DNA of 64,000 bases from contig CAYGUX010000003.1 of assembly GCA_964353175.1 (NCBI GenBank), positions 174,040 through 238,039 on the forward strand, read 5' to 3'. The stretch comes from JAIYCX01 sp964353175 (GTDB lineage: Bacteria > Bdellovibrionota_C > UBA2361 > SZUA-149 > DAOLCO01). The notes below the pieces were generated by a model, which was not told the DNA's origin, did no database searches, and worked only from the letters and a program-made list of their open reading frames with translations. Made by a program: the position numbers and the translations under genes. Position 1 is the stretch's first letter; every line of letters starts with the position of its first letter. Of the stretch, positions 1-8,346 are shown one piece after another.

Positions 1-1295
1 ATGTTTGATTTCTCAGGAGCTTTGGATAGTATTCGGTATATTAAACTTCTCTCTGTCCCATCTTCCTTTCCAAGTATGTCTTCTACCTTTTGCCCATAGG
101 ACCTGTTTAAACTAAAGTAAGGAGAAGAAAAGTCACTACTATTTCTAGCAAGACTATTTAACTCTGTATTCAAGAAAAAAGTTAAATCCAACTTCCTTGA
201 AACTTTAATAAACTCATTCTCAATAGCATCTTGCCGAAGAGGCCCAACGCCAACCTGAACAATTGGACAGGATAAACGACTTAAAAACTTCTGAAGTTCA
301 TCTGATATGATCCTATCCCCAAATAGATATACCTGCTTAGGCAATTGGGTATCAGAAACATCTTTTAAATATTGATTATAATAACTTTGTACCGTTTTAT
401 ACTTTAGTTGTCTGATATTTGAGTTTATATCAGCAAACAAAGGTATTTCTTTTTCTTCTGAAATTCTCCCAATGAGATTTATAAAGTTAGAATCTTTACT
501 GGGACCAAGAACAAATAAGGCTTTACCATTATTATTTGTATTTACCCCTATATTAACCGAAGAATAAACTATTTCTCTATCCCCCTCACAACTTTCGACA
601 TAAGCATTTTCGCTACGATACCAGGATAAAAAAACAGATTTATCTTCTTCTGTTAAATCAAGTTCAGGATCAAAGCCTGCGTCATAGAAAGGTTTTCTAA
701 AGCAGATATTGAGGTGTACTGGTTGCGAACTCTCTTTTGCTTTAGAAATGATGCTCGCTAAATTAGATAACACTGAATGAAGTCCCAAATGTTTATCAAA
801 TGGACCCATTTCAATTTTTAGAGAAATAAAATCTTTAAAAATATCATTTTGCTTAATAGTCTGATTCGCGCCTGCGGACTGGAGTTCCCATGGCCTATCG
901 CAAGTTATTATCAATAAAGGGCACTTAGAATAATAGGCTTCTATCACTCCAGGCAAATAATTGGATACCGCCGTGCCCGAAGTACAAATTAGTGCAGGGA
1001 CCTTTCCACTCTTTGAAATACCCTGAGCAAAAAATGCCGCACTCCTTTCGTCATTCACTATCTGGCACCTAGGTTGCGCACCACATCGATCTTTCATTCC
1101 ATTTAAAGCTAAGACAAATGGGATGGCTCTAGCGCCTGGAGAAATTACAAAATCAGAAAGATCCAACTTAAGAAGCTCTTCAACTATTAGAGATGAAATA
1201 AATGTCTGGACACTTCCATGGCTTAGCGAGCGAGCATAGGCCCATAATGTATATTCATCTTCCAATCTCACACTTTGAACCGTAGCGGGCGCCAA
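1..1295 (-). CDS. menD: MenD, menaquinone biosynthesis thiamine-diphosphate enzyme (partial, runs off left edge)
   Basis: The reverse strand reads open from a TTG at 1295 to the window edge, so the C-terminus is missing. The TTG follows AAGGAG at good spacing. MenD (SEPHCHC synthase) joins isochorismate and 2-oxoglutarate in menaquinone synthesis using thiamine diphosphate. Visible family features are SPGARAIPFVLALN (usually SPGSRS), NDERSAAFFAQGISK with the catalytic-type Glu, LICTSGTAVSNYLPGVIEA, and ITCDRPWELQSAGANQTI, which is diagnostic for MenD. The gene diverges from menE across 134 bases, so the two menaquinone genes probably share a promoter region. The Ser-to-Ala change in SPGAR is a small deviation. 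Identification is firm; the missing third prevents checking the cofactor-binding domain. Confidence 0.93.
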   Translation of the reverse strand, partial: MAPATVQSVRLEDEYTLWAYARSLSHGSVQTFISSLIVEELLKLDLSDFVISPGARAIPFVLALNGMKDRCGAQPRCQIVNDERSAAFFAQGISKSGKVPALICTSGTAVSNYLPGVIEAYYSKCPLLIITCDRPWELQSAGANQTIKQNDIFKDFISLKIEMGPFDKHLGLHSVLSNLASIISKAKESSQPVHLNICFRKPFYDAGFDPELDLTEEDKSVFLSWYRSENAYVESCEGDREIVYSSVNIGVNTNNNGKALFVLGPSKDSNFINLIGRISEEKEIPLFADINSNIRQLKYKTVQSYYNQYLKDVSDTQLPKQVYLFGDRIISDELQKFLSRLSCPIVQVGVGPLRQDAIENEFIKVSRKLDLTFFLNTELNSLARNSSDFSSPYFSLNRSYGQKVEDILGKEDGTERSLIYRILSKAPEKSN

Positions 1296-1429
1296 ACTTA
1301 TTCTCCTTTTTCCTAAAAATCTCTGCTATTTACGCTGTAATTTATACATGCGTTCTCTAATAATTTGCATAAGTTTGCAAGATTCTCTATTCTCGGAAGA
1401 TTATAACAGGTAACGAACCATATACATTC

Positions 1430-2899
1430 ATGATTTCAATAGGTTGCCCCATTACGAAGAGCTCTAAAAATTTCCCAGAAGCGACCAGTATCACTTCCGA
1501 CACCAATGAACTGAGCTTTAAAAATCTCAATATCCTTGTTGAGACTATCGCTAAAAACCTCTTAGAGAGGGGAGTCTCCAGAGATACTAGGCTTGCGATA
1601 TTGTCTAAAAACAGCCCGAATATGTTAGCCACAATCTTTGCCGCCCAAAGGATTGGAGCCACATCTTGCCTATTGAACTTACAATTAACCAAAGATAATT
1701 GGGAATCACAGCTAATACAAGCTCAATGTGCTAAAGTTATAGGAGAAGAGGAATACTTACTTGAACTCTCTGACTTAACTATAGAAAAGCTAAAATTTGA
1801 AGAGATCACCAAAGCTACTAACTCTGCCTTGGTTATTTCCAGCGAATTAGATTCTAGCCAAGAGAGCATTATCATATTTACATCAGGCAGTACTGGGCAT
1901 AATAAAGGGGTTAGGCTTACTGTTGGGAATTTAATTGCAAGTGCTGAGGCAAGTAATCAACTGACTAAGCTTACCTTAGGTGATACGTGGGGAGTTTCTT
2001 TGCCGATGTATCACTTAGGCGGTTTAGGAATTGTTTATAGAACTTTAATTGCTGGCGCTACTTCAAGATTCCTTACAGACTTTTCTGCAAATACTCTCCA
2101 TCTACTCTTACAAAAAAACTCCTTAACTCATATCTCTGTCGTACCAACCACCTTGTCATCACTGATAGAAAAAGCGAACGAAGATTCTCTTGGCGACAGA
2201 CTACTAGGGCCACTTAAATGCGCTATTCTTGCAGGTGCAGCCTCTTCTAAAACGTTACTTGATACAATCATCAAACATAACTTACCCATATTAAGTGCAT
2301 GGGGGATGACTGAAACAACCGCTCACTGTACTTGCTTAAGTCTAAATGATGAGAAAGAGAAGATAAAGTCCGTGGGGAAACCTTTTCACCACACCAAAAT
2401 AAAGATTATCAATGATCATGGACAGGAAGTAACTCAAGGTCAAACAGGAGAAATCCTAGTACAAGGGCCGACTGTATTCATGGGTTATTTAGATGAAGAG
2501 CAAACTAAAAACCTAATTCAAGATGGATGGCTTCATACAGGTGATTTAGGTATGCTTGATTCTTCTGATAATCTGAATATCGTAGGTAGAAAAGATGACA
2601 TGATAATTTCTGGCGGAGAGAATATACACACTAGTGAAATTGAAAAGTATGCTAAAGCAATCGAAGGAGTTCAAGATTGCGCGGTAATCCCCATTCCACA
2701 TGAAAAATGGGGGCAAAGGCCAATTATTCTAATTGAACCCAGATCAGGCGCGATGCTTACTGAAGAATTTATCACAGAGGTCCTAAAATCAAAACTAGCG
2801 AAGATTAAAGTTCCCGATAAAGTAATTCTTAGGACTACACTACCTAGAACGAGTATAGGAAAAGTTAATTACAAATTATTGAAATCAGAATTTCAATAA
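1430..2899 (+). CDS. menE: MenE-type o-succinylbenzoate-CoA ligase
   Basis: This 489-residue protein belongs to the AMP-forming acyl-CoA synthetase superfamily. In order it shows the P-loop IIIFTSGSTGHNKGV, the MYHLGGLG segment, WGMTETTAHCT, the hinge region GWLHTGDLGMLD, GRKDDMIISGGENI, and the C-terminal RTSIGKVNYKLL with the catalytic Lys. Motifs alone fit many acyl-CoA ligases. The short length, the LGGLG segment typical of MenE and the divergent menD next door support o-succinylbenzoate-CoA ligase, which activates OSB for ring closure by MenB. No clear Shine-Dalgarno precedes the ATG. crcB follows after 5 bases and is probably cotranscribed. Confidence 0.88.
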   Translation: MISIGCPITKSSKNFPEATSITSDTNELSFKNLNILVETIAKNLLERGVSRDTRLAILSKNSPNMLATIFAAQRIGATSCLLNLQLTKDNWESQLIQAQCAKVIGEEEYLLELSDLTIEKLKFEEITKATNSALVISSELDSSQESIIIFTSGSTGHNKGVRLTVGNLIASAEASNQLTKLTLGDTWGVSLPMYHLGGLGIVYRTLIAGATSRFLTDFSANTLHLLLQKNSLTHISVVPTTLSSLIEKANEDSLGDRLLGPLKCAILAGAASSKTLLDTIIKHNLPILSAWGMTETTAHCTCLSLNDEKEKIKSVGKPFHHTKIKIINDHGQEVTQGQTGEILVQGPTVFMGYLDEEQTKNLIQDGWLHTGDLGMLDSSDNLNIVGRKDDMIISGGENIHTSEIEKYAKAIEGVQDCAVIPIPHEKWGQRPIILIEPRSGAMLTEEFITEVLKSKLAKIKVPDKVILRTTLPRTSIGKVNYKLLKSEFQ

Positions 2900-2904
2900 A
2901 GTAA

Positions 2905-3285
2905 ATGAATTTCAATAACTACCTCCTAATATTCATCTCAGGCGGACTAAGGTCTCTCTCTAGATTTTTAATTGGTCAAAAATTGGTGAGTGCTCAGCTC
3001 TTTGCCTACTCCCTGCCTATCGCGACACTTTCTGTAAATGCCATAGGTAGTCTATTAGCTGGTCTCTTAATAGGCTTTTTTGGACGCGAACATAATCTCA
3101 CGCCTTATGTCCTTGGTGGATTTTTGGGTGGTTTTACTACTTTTTCAGCCTTTTCCATCGAAGTCATAGTGGCCTTAAAGGACTCCCAGTTCATATTAGC
3201 CTTTATAATTGTATTCTTAAATGTATTTCTCGCGATTTTGCTCTGTTATTCTGGCTATAGCCTATCTAGACAGTTCATTTCTTAA
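2905..3285 (+). CDS. crcB: CrcB/Fluc fluoride channel
   Basis: This 126-residue protein has four hydrophobic segments, the usual size of a Fluc subunit. Family landmarks are GGLRSLSRF near the start (usually GGxGAxxRY), SVNAIGSLLAGLL with the conserved Asn, and GGFLGGFTTFSAFSIE with the TTFS and Phe-box residues that line the fluoride path. Such subunits form antiparallel dimers in the inner membrane and export fluoride. It starts 5 bases after menE, so translation is probably coupled. Fluoride riboswitches often control crcB; none is expected here because the gene sits inside the menE unit, and I see none. Confidence 0.93.
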   Translation: MNFNNYLLIFISGGLRSLSRFLIGQKLVSAQLFAYSLPIATLSVNAIGSLLAGLLIGFFGREHNLTPYVLGGFLGGFTTFSAFSIEVIVALKDSQFILAFIIVFLNVFLAILLCYSGYSLSRQFIS

Positions 3286-3342
3286 GCAATCTATGTAATA
3301 ATTAATGATAGCATTTCGTCATACAGGAAAAATTAGGAAATT

Positions 3343-3888
3343 ATGAATATAAAGATTCTCGCCCTCTCTATATCCTTATTAAGTTTTCAGGCATGTGCAG
3401 ATTTTAATACCAACAGCGGGTATCCTTCGGGGAACTACCCTAATAATACTGGGTATCCCAATCAATACCCACAGTACCCCAATAACAACTATCCCAACAA
3501 CTATCCTAATGGTGGCTACTACCCTCCAGTAAACAACTATCCAAATGGAGGATATAATCCTCCAGCACCGAACTATGATTGTAGATATTATGGCAATTGC
3601 CCTGGCACAAACTATAAGCCACCAAGAGTAAGAAACAACAACCACAATCATGGCAATCACGGTCATAACAATCATCAAAATAGACCGAACAAGCCACCAC
3701 CAAGAATTGTAACTCCCCCTCTTAGCGTAGGAACGAATATCTCTCCAAGCTGTCCAAGTGGCACAGTCTTTACGGGAAGAACATGTAAAATTACCGACAA
3801 TCGCCTAAAGAAACCAGGCCGTGATGGTAACATAAACCCTTGCCCTAAAGGCATGTGGATCTCCAATGGGAAGTGTATCGGGAAGTAG
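3343..3888 (+). CDS. Secreted Asn/Tyr/Pro/Gly-rich putative lipoprotein
   Basis: This 181-residue protein has no recognised family. A short signal peptide ends in LSFQAC with Cys18 as a possible lipidation site; the -3 Phe is non-canonical, so lipidation is uncertain. Residues about 20-90 are low complexity, with repeated NYP, GYP and NNYPN units. A His/Asn-rich stretch (about 95-115) and a Pro-rich linker follow. The C-terminal third carries pairs of cysteines in CPSGTVFTGRTC and NPCPKGMWISNGKC, which look like two copies of a small Cys-bounded motif. AGGAAATT before the ATG is a good ribosome site. It is probably a cell-surface or periplasmic structural protein; function is unknown. Confidence 0.75.
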   Translation: MNIKILALSISLLSFQACADFNTNSGYPSGNYPNNTGYPNQYPQYPNNNYPNNYPNGGYYPPVNNYPNGGYNPPAPNYDCRYYGNCPGTNYKPPRVRNNNHNHGNHGHNNHQNRPNKPPPRIVTPPLSVGTNISPSCPSGTVFTGRTCKITDNRLKKPGRDGNINPCPKGMWISNGKCIGK

Positions 3889-3893
3889 CGAGT

Positions 3894-4130
3894 TTACAAC
3901 TCTGAAGATGACAACATAAATACAACTTTCTCACCTTCATCAACCATCTTAACCAGTCCCTCGCTTAGGAGTTCTTTTAAACTATCTAAGACATCTTCTT
4001 GTTCAGCATCCACGACTGGCCGTTCCTCGTCCTCATGCACGTACAACAAGTTATCAAGATAAAGGCCCTGCTCCGCTTCTGGATGGCTAAGGGCTGTAAC
4101 AATTTGTAATTTAATATGATTATAATCCAT
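3894..4130 (-). CDS. Small acidic hypothetical protein
   Basis: This is a 78-residue, strongly acidic protein with no family I recognise. Its order (N-terminal helix, LYLDNLLYVHEDEERP, then DVLDSLKELLSEGLVKMVDEGEKVVFML) looks like a small helix-helix-beta-hairpin unit and could be a winged-helix-like fold; that is inference from the pattern only. It converges on the preceding lipoprotein gene with 5 bases between stops. No good Shine-Dalgarno is visible before ATG 4130. Protein-like composition supports a real gene, but small size leaves doubt. Confidence 0.55.
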   Translation of the reverse strand: MDYNHIKLQIVTALSHPEAEQGLYLDNLLYVHEDEERPVVDAEQEDVLDSLKELLSEGLVKMVDEGEKVVFMLSSSEL

Positions 4131-4201
4131 ATAACAAAATAGGCTCGCTTATTAAATGATTTTAATTATACGTAGAAGTATAAACTAAAACTATAGCTCA
4201 A

Positions 4202-6358
4202 CTAAAAATAAGCGTTAAAACCAACATAATAATTTCTAGGTAAGGCTGGATCTATCCCATTACTTCTGATTCTTGAATAATACTTTTCATCAAAAACATT
4301 ATTAATTCCAGTTGTTAGGCTAAGCCTATCAGTCCAAAGAGAGATATCTGCGGTTAAATCCCACACTTTATAAGAAGGAATAATCCTATTCGCAGTATTA
4401 CCGTCATCCGCAAAAGAAGAATCCACAAAAGTTCCAAGGAATGCGAACTTAGTATTTTCAAGAGGCTCATATACGAATCCTGTTCTAATCAAATAATCAG
4501 GAGCATACTGAGGTGTTAATCCATCTAATGGACCGCCATTAAACTCAGCATTGAGTAAGGAAGCATTCCCATATAGGCTAAAAGATCCAAAGTCATCACT
4601 CAATTCCTTGGCATCAAACATCCTCAATAACGATACTTGAGAAGAAATATCGACACCATAATATCTACCCTTTCCAGTATTACCAATAACATTTCCAACC
4701 CTACCAAACTGATTACTGAAGTTAAGATAAAATGTACTTAAATCAAAACTTAAAAAATCATACGGGGTTCCTCTAACTCCGACTTCATAATTCTTAATTC
4801 TAGCTTCATCGATATCTGATGAAACTTGATCCGTAGGGCCTAAGGGTAAAGTATCCTGATAAGTAACAGGCTTATAGGCTTGTGAAGCATTGGCATAAAT
4901 TTCAGTTTTATCTGTTAAGTCATAACTAATTCCAAGGCCTAAAAGTGGCACTAGATTATAGGAATCAGAGCTATTTAAGAGAGGAGAATCTGCTCTATAC
5001 CTATCATCTAAAGATTGATTGATACTCTCCAGTCTAATGCCAGGAGTAATATGTAATTTATCAAAACTAAATTTGTTCTCTGCATAGGCAGAGAATGCAA
5101 TAGTTGATCTATCTATCTTCCTACTTAGCGCCCCAGAAACAGCATCTGGAGTAGCACCTTTGGATTGTGTAAAGGGAGAATCTACGCCATATAGTTGCAC
5201 TCCTCCAGCTAGGGTTGAATCCCCTTCATCAAATAGAGTCCAGTCATGATGCCCTCTGAGCATTAATCCTGCAGTTTTGAATTCCTGCAATACAATTGTA
5301 TTGGTAGTTCCGTTAGCAATACCACCAAAATTCTCGGCAGTTCCGTAAGATTGCCTACGAGACTCCCTTGATAAATAACCAGCCCAAGCTTTAGCTAAAA
5401 GGCCAGTATCTCTAGAAACTTCGTGATTCAAGACAATGCTAGACATATACCTACTGATACTTAAAGTATCGAAATTAAGAGTATTCTGCCATCGATCTTG
5501 ATTATAACTTGCTAGGCCATCACCCTCTTCTAAAGTTAATCCACCAGCCTCAGCAAATGTTGAGTCATACATATCTTGTTGAAACATTATTTTAGTTCTG
5601 GATGAAAGTTGCCCTCCAACTTTTATAGAACCAAAATCTAATCTATAATCACTATTCATGTTCCTGAATCCATCGCTTTGACGATGGTGATAGTTAGCCA
5701 AATATTGAACTCCGTCTTTTGTTCCAGAAATTTCGTTATAGGTAGAATAAAGCGATTTAGAACCAAACAATTGTTTAGTTCTAAATGAAAACTCAGTATC
5801 TGTTCTAGGTTGTCTTGTAATAAAATTTAAAGCTCCCCCAGCTTGAGGTCCAAACTGAAGGGCAGCCCCACCTCTAGTAAACTGCACCTCATCTACATAA
5901 TCAGAAGGAGTAGCATAGTACGCCGCTGGATATCCGTAAGGATCCGCATTAATGGGAATTCCATCCTGCAACAATAAAAGATTAAATGACTCATGTGGAT
6001 CTCCAAGCCCTCGATAATTCATTGACACTAAACTCTCATTTGGTACCTCACTAACCAATAAGCCTGCTGTCTGAGAAACTATTTGCCTATAATTATTAGT
6101 TGCTATTTCTGGTAATGAGTCTAATTTGGTAGAGGTCGTTTTCTTCCCGCTAGTTAACTGCTCATCAACTATTTCAGGGAGAATTGAACTTAGTCCAGGC
6201 GAAGAAGATTGTGAATCGGCAGAGACCTTAACTTCAGGTAAAGTTTCAGTAACCTCAGCTACAGTTTCAGTTCCATCCTCGGCAGTTGCCATATTAGATA
6301 AAGGAGCTAATAAGGCTAACACATATAAAAGTAACTTGAGGCTCGTCGATTTACTCAT
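4202..6358 (-). CDS. TonB-dependent outer-membrane receptor
   Basis: This 718-residue receptor imports a large ligand (siderophore, cobalamin or similar) across the outer membrane. The start at 6358 gives a clean signal peptide (MSKSTSLKLLLYVLALLAPL, cleavage after ATA), then a TonB-box-like acidic segment and a plug domain with SMNYRGLGDPHESFNLLLLQDG and FTRGGAALQFGPQAGGALNFITRQP. A 22-strand-type barrel follows, ending in the aromatic NYYVGFNAYF, so the C-terminus is intact. The plug motifs resemble FecA-like receptors; the substrate cannot be read from sequence. A 45-base tandem duplication adds a second in-frame ATG at 6403 with its own AGGAA site, which would add 15 residues ahead of the signal peptide. 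I prefer 6358. No Fur box or riboswitch was recognised upstream. Confidence 0.93.
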   Translation of the reverse strand: MSKSTSLKLLLYVLALLAPLSNMATAEDGTETVAEVTETLPEVKVSADSQSSSPGLSSILPEIVDEQLTSGKKTTSTKLDSLPEIATNNYRQIVSQTAGLLVSEVPNESLVSMNYRGLGDPHESFNLLLLQDGIPINADPYGYPAAYYATPSDYVDEVQFTRGGAALQFGPQAGGALNFITRQPRTDTEFSFRTKQLFGSKSLYSTYNEISGTKDGVQYLANYHHRQSDGFRNMNSDYRLDFGSIKVGGQLSSRTKIMFQQDMYDSTFAEAGGLTLEEGDGLASYNQDRWQNTLNFDTLSISRYMSSIVLNHEVSRDTGLLAKAWAGYLSRESRRQSYGTAENFGGIANGTTNTIVLQEFKTAGLMLRGHHDWTLFDEGDSTLAGGVQLYGVDSPFTQSKGATPDAVSGALSRKIDRSTIAFSAYAENKFSFDKLHITPGIRLESINQSLDDRYRADSPLLNSSDSYNLVPLLGLGISYDLTDKTEIYANASQAYKPVTYQDTLPLGPTDQVSSDIDEARIKNYEVGVRGTPYDFLSFDLSTFYLNFSNQFGRVGNVIGNTGKGRYYGVDISSQVSLLRMFDAKELSDDFGSFSLYGNASLLNAEFNGGPLDGLTPQYAPDYLIRTGFVYEPLENTKFAFLGTFVDSSFADDGNTANRIIPSYKVWDLTADISLWTDRLSLTTGINNVFDEKYYSRIRSNGIDPALPRNYYVGFNAYF

Positions 6359-6439
6359 TAAATTCCTATTGGTTTGTTTGGAGGCTTTATATATTTTACT
6401 CATTAAATTCCTATTGGTTTGTTTGGAGGCTTTATATAT
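6350..6439. repeat. Perfect 45-bp tandem duplication over the TonB-receptor start
   Basis: Positions 6350-6394 and 6395-6439 are identical by eye. Each copy carries, on the minus strand, AGGAATTTAATGAG, that is a ribosome site and ATG. The period of 45 keeps the reading frame, so the receptor has two in-frame starts 15 codons apart. It looks like a recent slippage or unequal-exchange event. Confidence 0.92.
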
Positions 6440-6451
6440 AAGGCTCTATGT

Positions 6452-6471
6452 ACTTAGATTCTGATCTAAGT
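6452..6471. promoter_or_regulatory. 8-bp inverted repeat upstream of the TonB receptor
   Basis: ACTTAGAT (6452-6459) and ATCTAAGT (6464-6471) are perfect inverted arms around TCTG. It sits 94 bases upstream of the preferred receptor start. It could be a repressor site or a 5-prime hairpin; it does not match a Fur box that I recognise. Confidence 0.45.
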
Positions 6472-6667
6472 GGATATTGGCATAGAGCTTTTCAGCACTA
6501 CCTACCAGAAATATGTTAGGCATGTCAATCGGACCTAAGCTAAGCCTTTCAAGCAAGATATAAAAATCCTTGAGCTATCATAGCTTTTGACGGCTTAAGG
6601 GAGCCAATGGTACTAATCCTTCACAATACTTATCTGACAATATTCAATATTTAAAATAGCAAAAACG

Positions 6668-7405
6668 ATGGGCAGAATTTTTGAAAAGCGAAAAGCTAGA
6701 ATGTTTGCGAGATGGTCAAAAACATCGAAAGCTTTTACTAAATTAGGCAAAGAGCTTGCAATAGCCGTAAAGTTGGGGGGAATTGATCCAGCTTCTAACC
6801 CACGATTAAGAATGGCTATTCAAACAGCCAAATCTTTAAATATGCCCAAGGATCGAATTCAAAATGCTATTGAACGAGCCTCTTCAAAAGATGATGCCGA
6901 TCTAGCAGAAATAACCTACGAGGGTTACGGTCCCCACGGCGTGGCGATATTCATCGAATGCACTACTAACAACGGAACAAGAACTGTAGCAAATGTACGA
7001 AACTACCTAACTAAACATGGTGGTAATCTTGCTACCGATGGTGCCCTAGCATTCCTCTTTAATCGCCAAGGTATCTTTAGAATAAAAAGTCCAAATGGAA
7101 CTGATCCAGATGAGTTACAATTAGAATTGATTGATTTCGGTCTCGAAGAAATGTTTGAAACAGAGGATGGAGATTTACTAATCTATACTTCTTTTGAAGA
7201 TTTTGGCACAATGCAAAAAGCCCTAGAGGATCGTAATATTGAAGTTGTAAATGCTGGCTTACAAAGGTCTCCCTTAAATACTACAGAGCTTTCGCCGGAG
7301 CATGAGAAAGAAGTGCTAAAGATAGTCTATCTACTTGAAGATGACGAAGATGTTCAACATGTGTACCATAATATGTCGCTAAACGAAGAAGATGAGGAAG
7401 AATAA
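6668..7405 (+). CDS. YebC/PmpR (TACO1) family protein
   Basis: This 245-residue protein has the standard length of the YebC family. It opens with MGRIFEKRKARMFARWSK, where the family usually has MAGHSKWANIKHRK, then shows the conserved LAIAVKLGGIDPASNPRLR, NMPKDRIQNAIERA and YEGYGPHGVAIFIECTTNN segments. YebC proteins were long annotated as transcription regulators; ribosome-linked roles in relieving translation stalls are also reported. The altered N-terminus suggests the divergent second-paralogue type. No Shine-Dalgarno is evident. The stop overlaps the next start as TAATG, so it is translationally coupled to the glycosyltransferase. Confidence 0.9.
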   Translation: MGRIFEKRKARMFARWSKTSKAFTKLGKELAIAVKLGGIDPASNPRLRMAIQTAKSLNMPKDRIQNAIERASSKDDADLAEITYEGYGPHGVAIFIECTTNNGTRTVANVRNYLTKHGGNLATDGALAFLFNRQGIFRIKSPNGTDPDELQLELIDFGLEEMFETEDGDLLIYTSFEDFGTMQKALEDRNIEVVNAGLQRSPLNTTELSPEHEKEVLKIVYLLEDDEDVQHVYHNMSLNEEDEEE

Positions 7406-8322
7406 TGAAACCTGCTTTATTCGCAATGGTTTCGACCAAAGACTCCGCACACTACACCCCACATGCCTTAAAATCGTTTAATAAACATACCGACAGACGA
7501 GATGAAGACCGATATATATTAATCGAAAACAATAAACCATTTATTGAAGACAACATCTTGAATACATTTGGCTGGGAACTTCTTAGAAATGAATCCGCAA
7601 AATCTTTTGCAGCTAATGCTAACCAAATGATCACCCTCGCATTGGAAGAGAATAGAGATCTATATTTTTTAAATAACGATGTTATCTTCTCCCCTAACTG
7701 GCTTCCACCACTTAGGGATAACGACTCTCCTGCCATACTTACTCCTATCAGCAATAGAGAAGTTCCCTATGTAAGTTCAGTCACCTCAGTCAAAACTGCT
7801 AATATTATAAGTTCCTTTTCTCTCCTACCCCCTCCTATGCAAGTTATAGACTATGTAGGAAGAGAAATTGAATACGAATACATAGTAAAAACACACCAAA
7901 GAAACTACAACGGATTTTTACCGATGATGGTATTGCCTTTTTTTTGTGTAAAAATCCCCCTTATTACCATAAAAGCTCTAGGTTACTTTGATGAGACATT
8001 CGGTGAAGGTGGAGGGGAGGACTTTGACTATTGTTTAAGAGCTAACCTAAAAGACATTCCAGTCGCTTTTGCTCTAAATTCTTACCTACTTCACTTTGGT
8101 GGCAAGTCAACCTGGGAAGGAGAAGAGGAAAAATTAAAACAGGCTCAAAGACAGGCTAAATATCGTGAAGTCTTTAATGGGAAATGGGGCGAAAAGTTAT
8201 TTCAACTAATTTTAGATGAGAACGCCTCCATCATTGAAAATGACGGGCAGGAAGCTAGCGTAAGGGAGACTATTCTAAAGTTATACGATAAGGATCAGCT
8301 ACCTGACCTTCAAATAAACTAA
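7405..8322 (+). CDS. Putative family-2-like glycosyltransferase
   Basis: This 305-residue protein has a GT-A style layout: an N-terminal beta strand (ALFAMVSTKDS), YILIENNKP, then LYFLNNDVIFSPNW with the acidic DxD-like position, and a later GYFDETFGEGGGEDFDYCLRA segment that matches the acceptor-side ED motif of GT2 enzymes such as rhamnosyltransferases. No membrane segment is visible, so it is likely cytoplasmic or peripheral. It is coupled to yebC by a TAATG overlap, but no sugar-biosynthesis genes are adjacent, so donor and acceptor are unknown. Confidence 0.78.
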   Translation: MKPALFAMVSTKDSAHYTPHALKSFNKHTDRRDEDRYILIENNKPFIEDNILNTFGWELLRNESAKSFAANANQMITLALEENRDLYFLNNDVIFSPNWLPPLRDNDSPAILTPISNREVPYVSSVTSVKTANIISSFSLLPPPMQVIDYVGREIEYEYIVKTHQRNYNGFLPMMVLPFFCVKIPLITIKALGYFDETFGEGGGEDFDYCLRANLKDIPVAFALNSYLLHFGGKSTWEGEEEKLKQAQRQAKYREVFNGKWGEKLFQLILDENASIIENDGQEASVRETILKLYDKDQLPDLQIN

Positions 8323-8346
8323 CCCTTTTGTTTAAATACTAAAAAA

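Noticed and set aside
3379..3703. Two minus-strand frames inside the Asn/Tyr/Pro-rich gene
   Set aside because: They are mirror products of the low-complexity coding sequence and have no ribosome sites.
6590..6640. GGGAGCCAATGGTACTAATCC resembles the 3-prime end of 23S rRNA (GAGCTAACCGGTACTAAT)
   Set aside because: The similarity is limited to about 20 bases and the flanking sequence does not continue as 23S rRNA on either side.
6440..6667. Possible cobalamin riboswitch before the TonB receptor
   Set aside because: I could not find the B12-box or the surrounding stem order on the minus strand; only a short inverted repeat is present.
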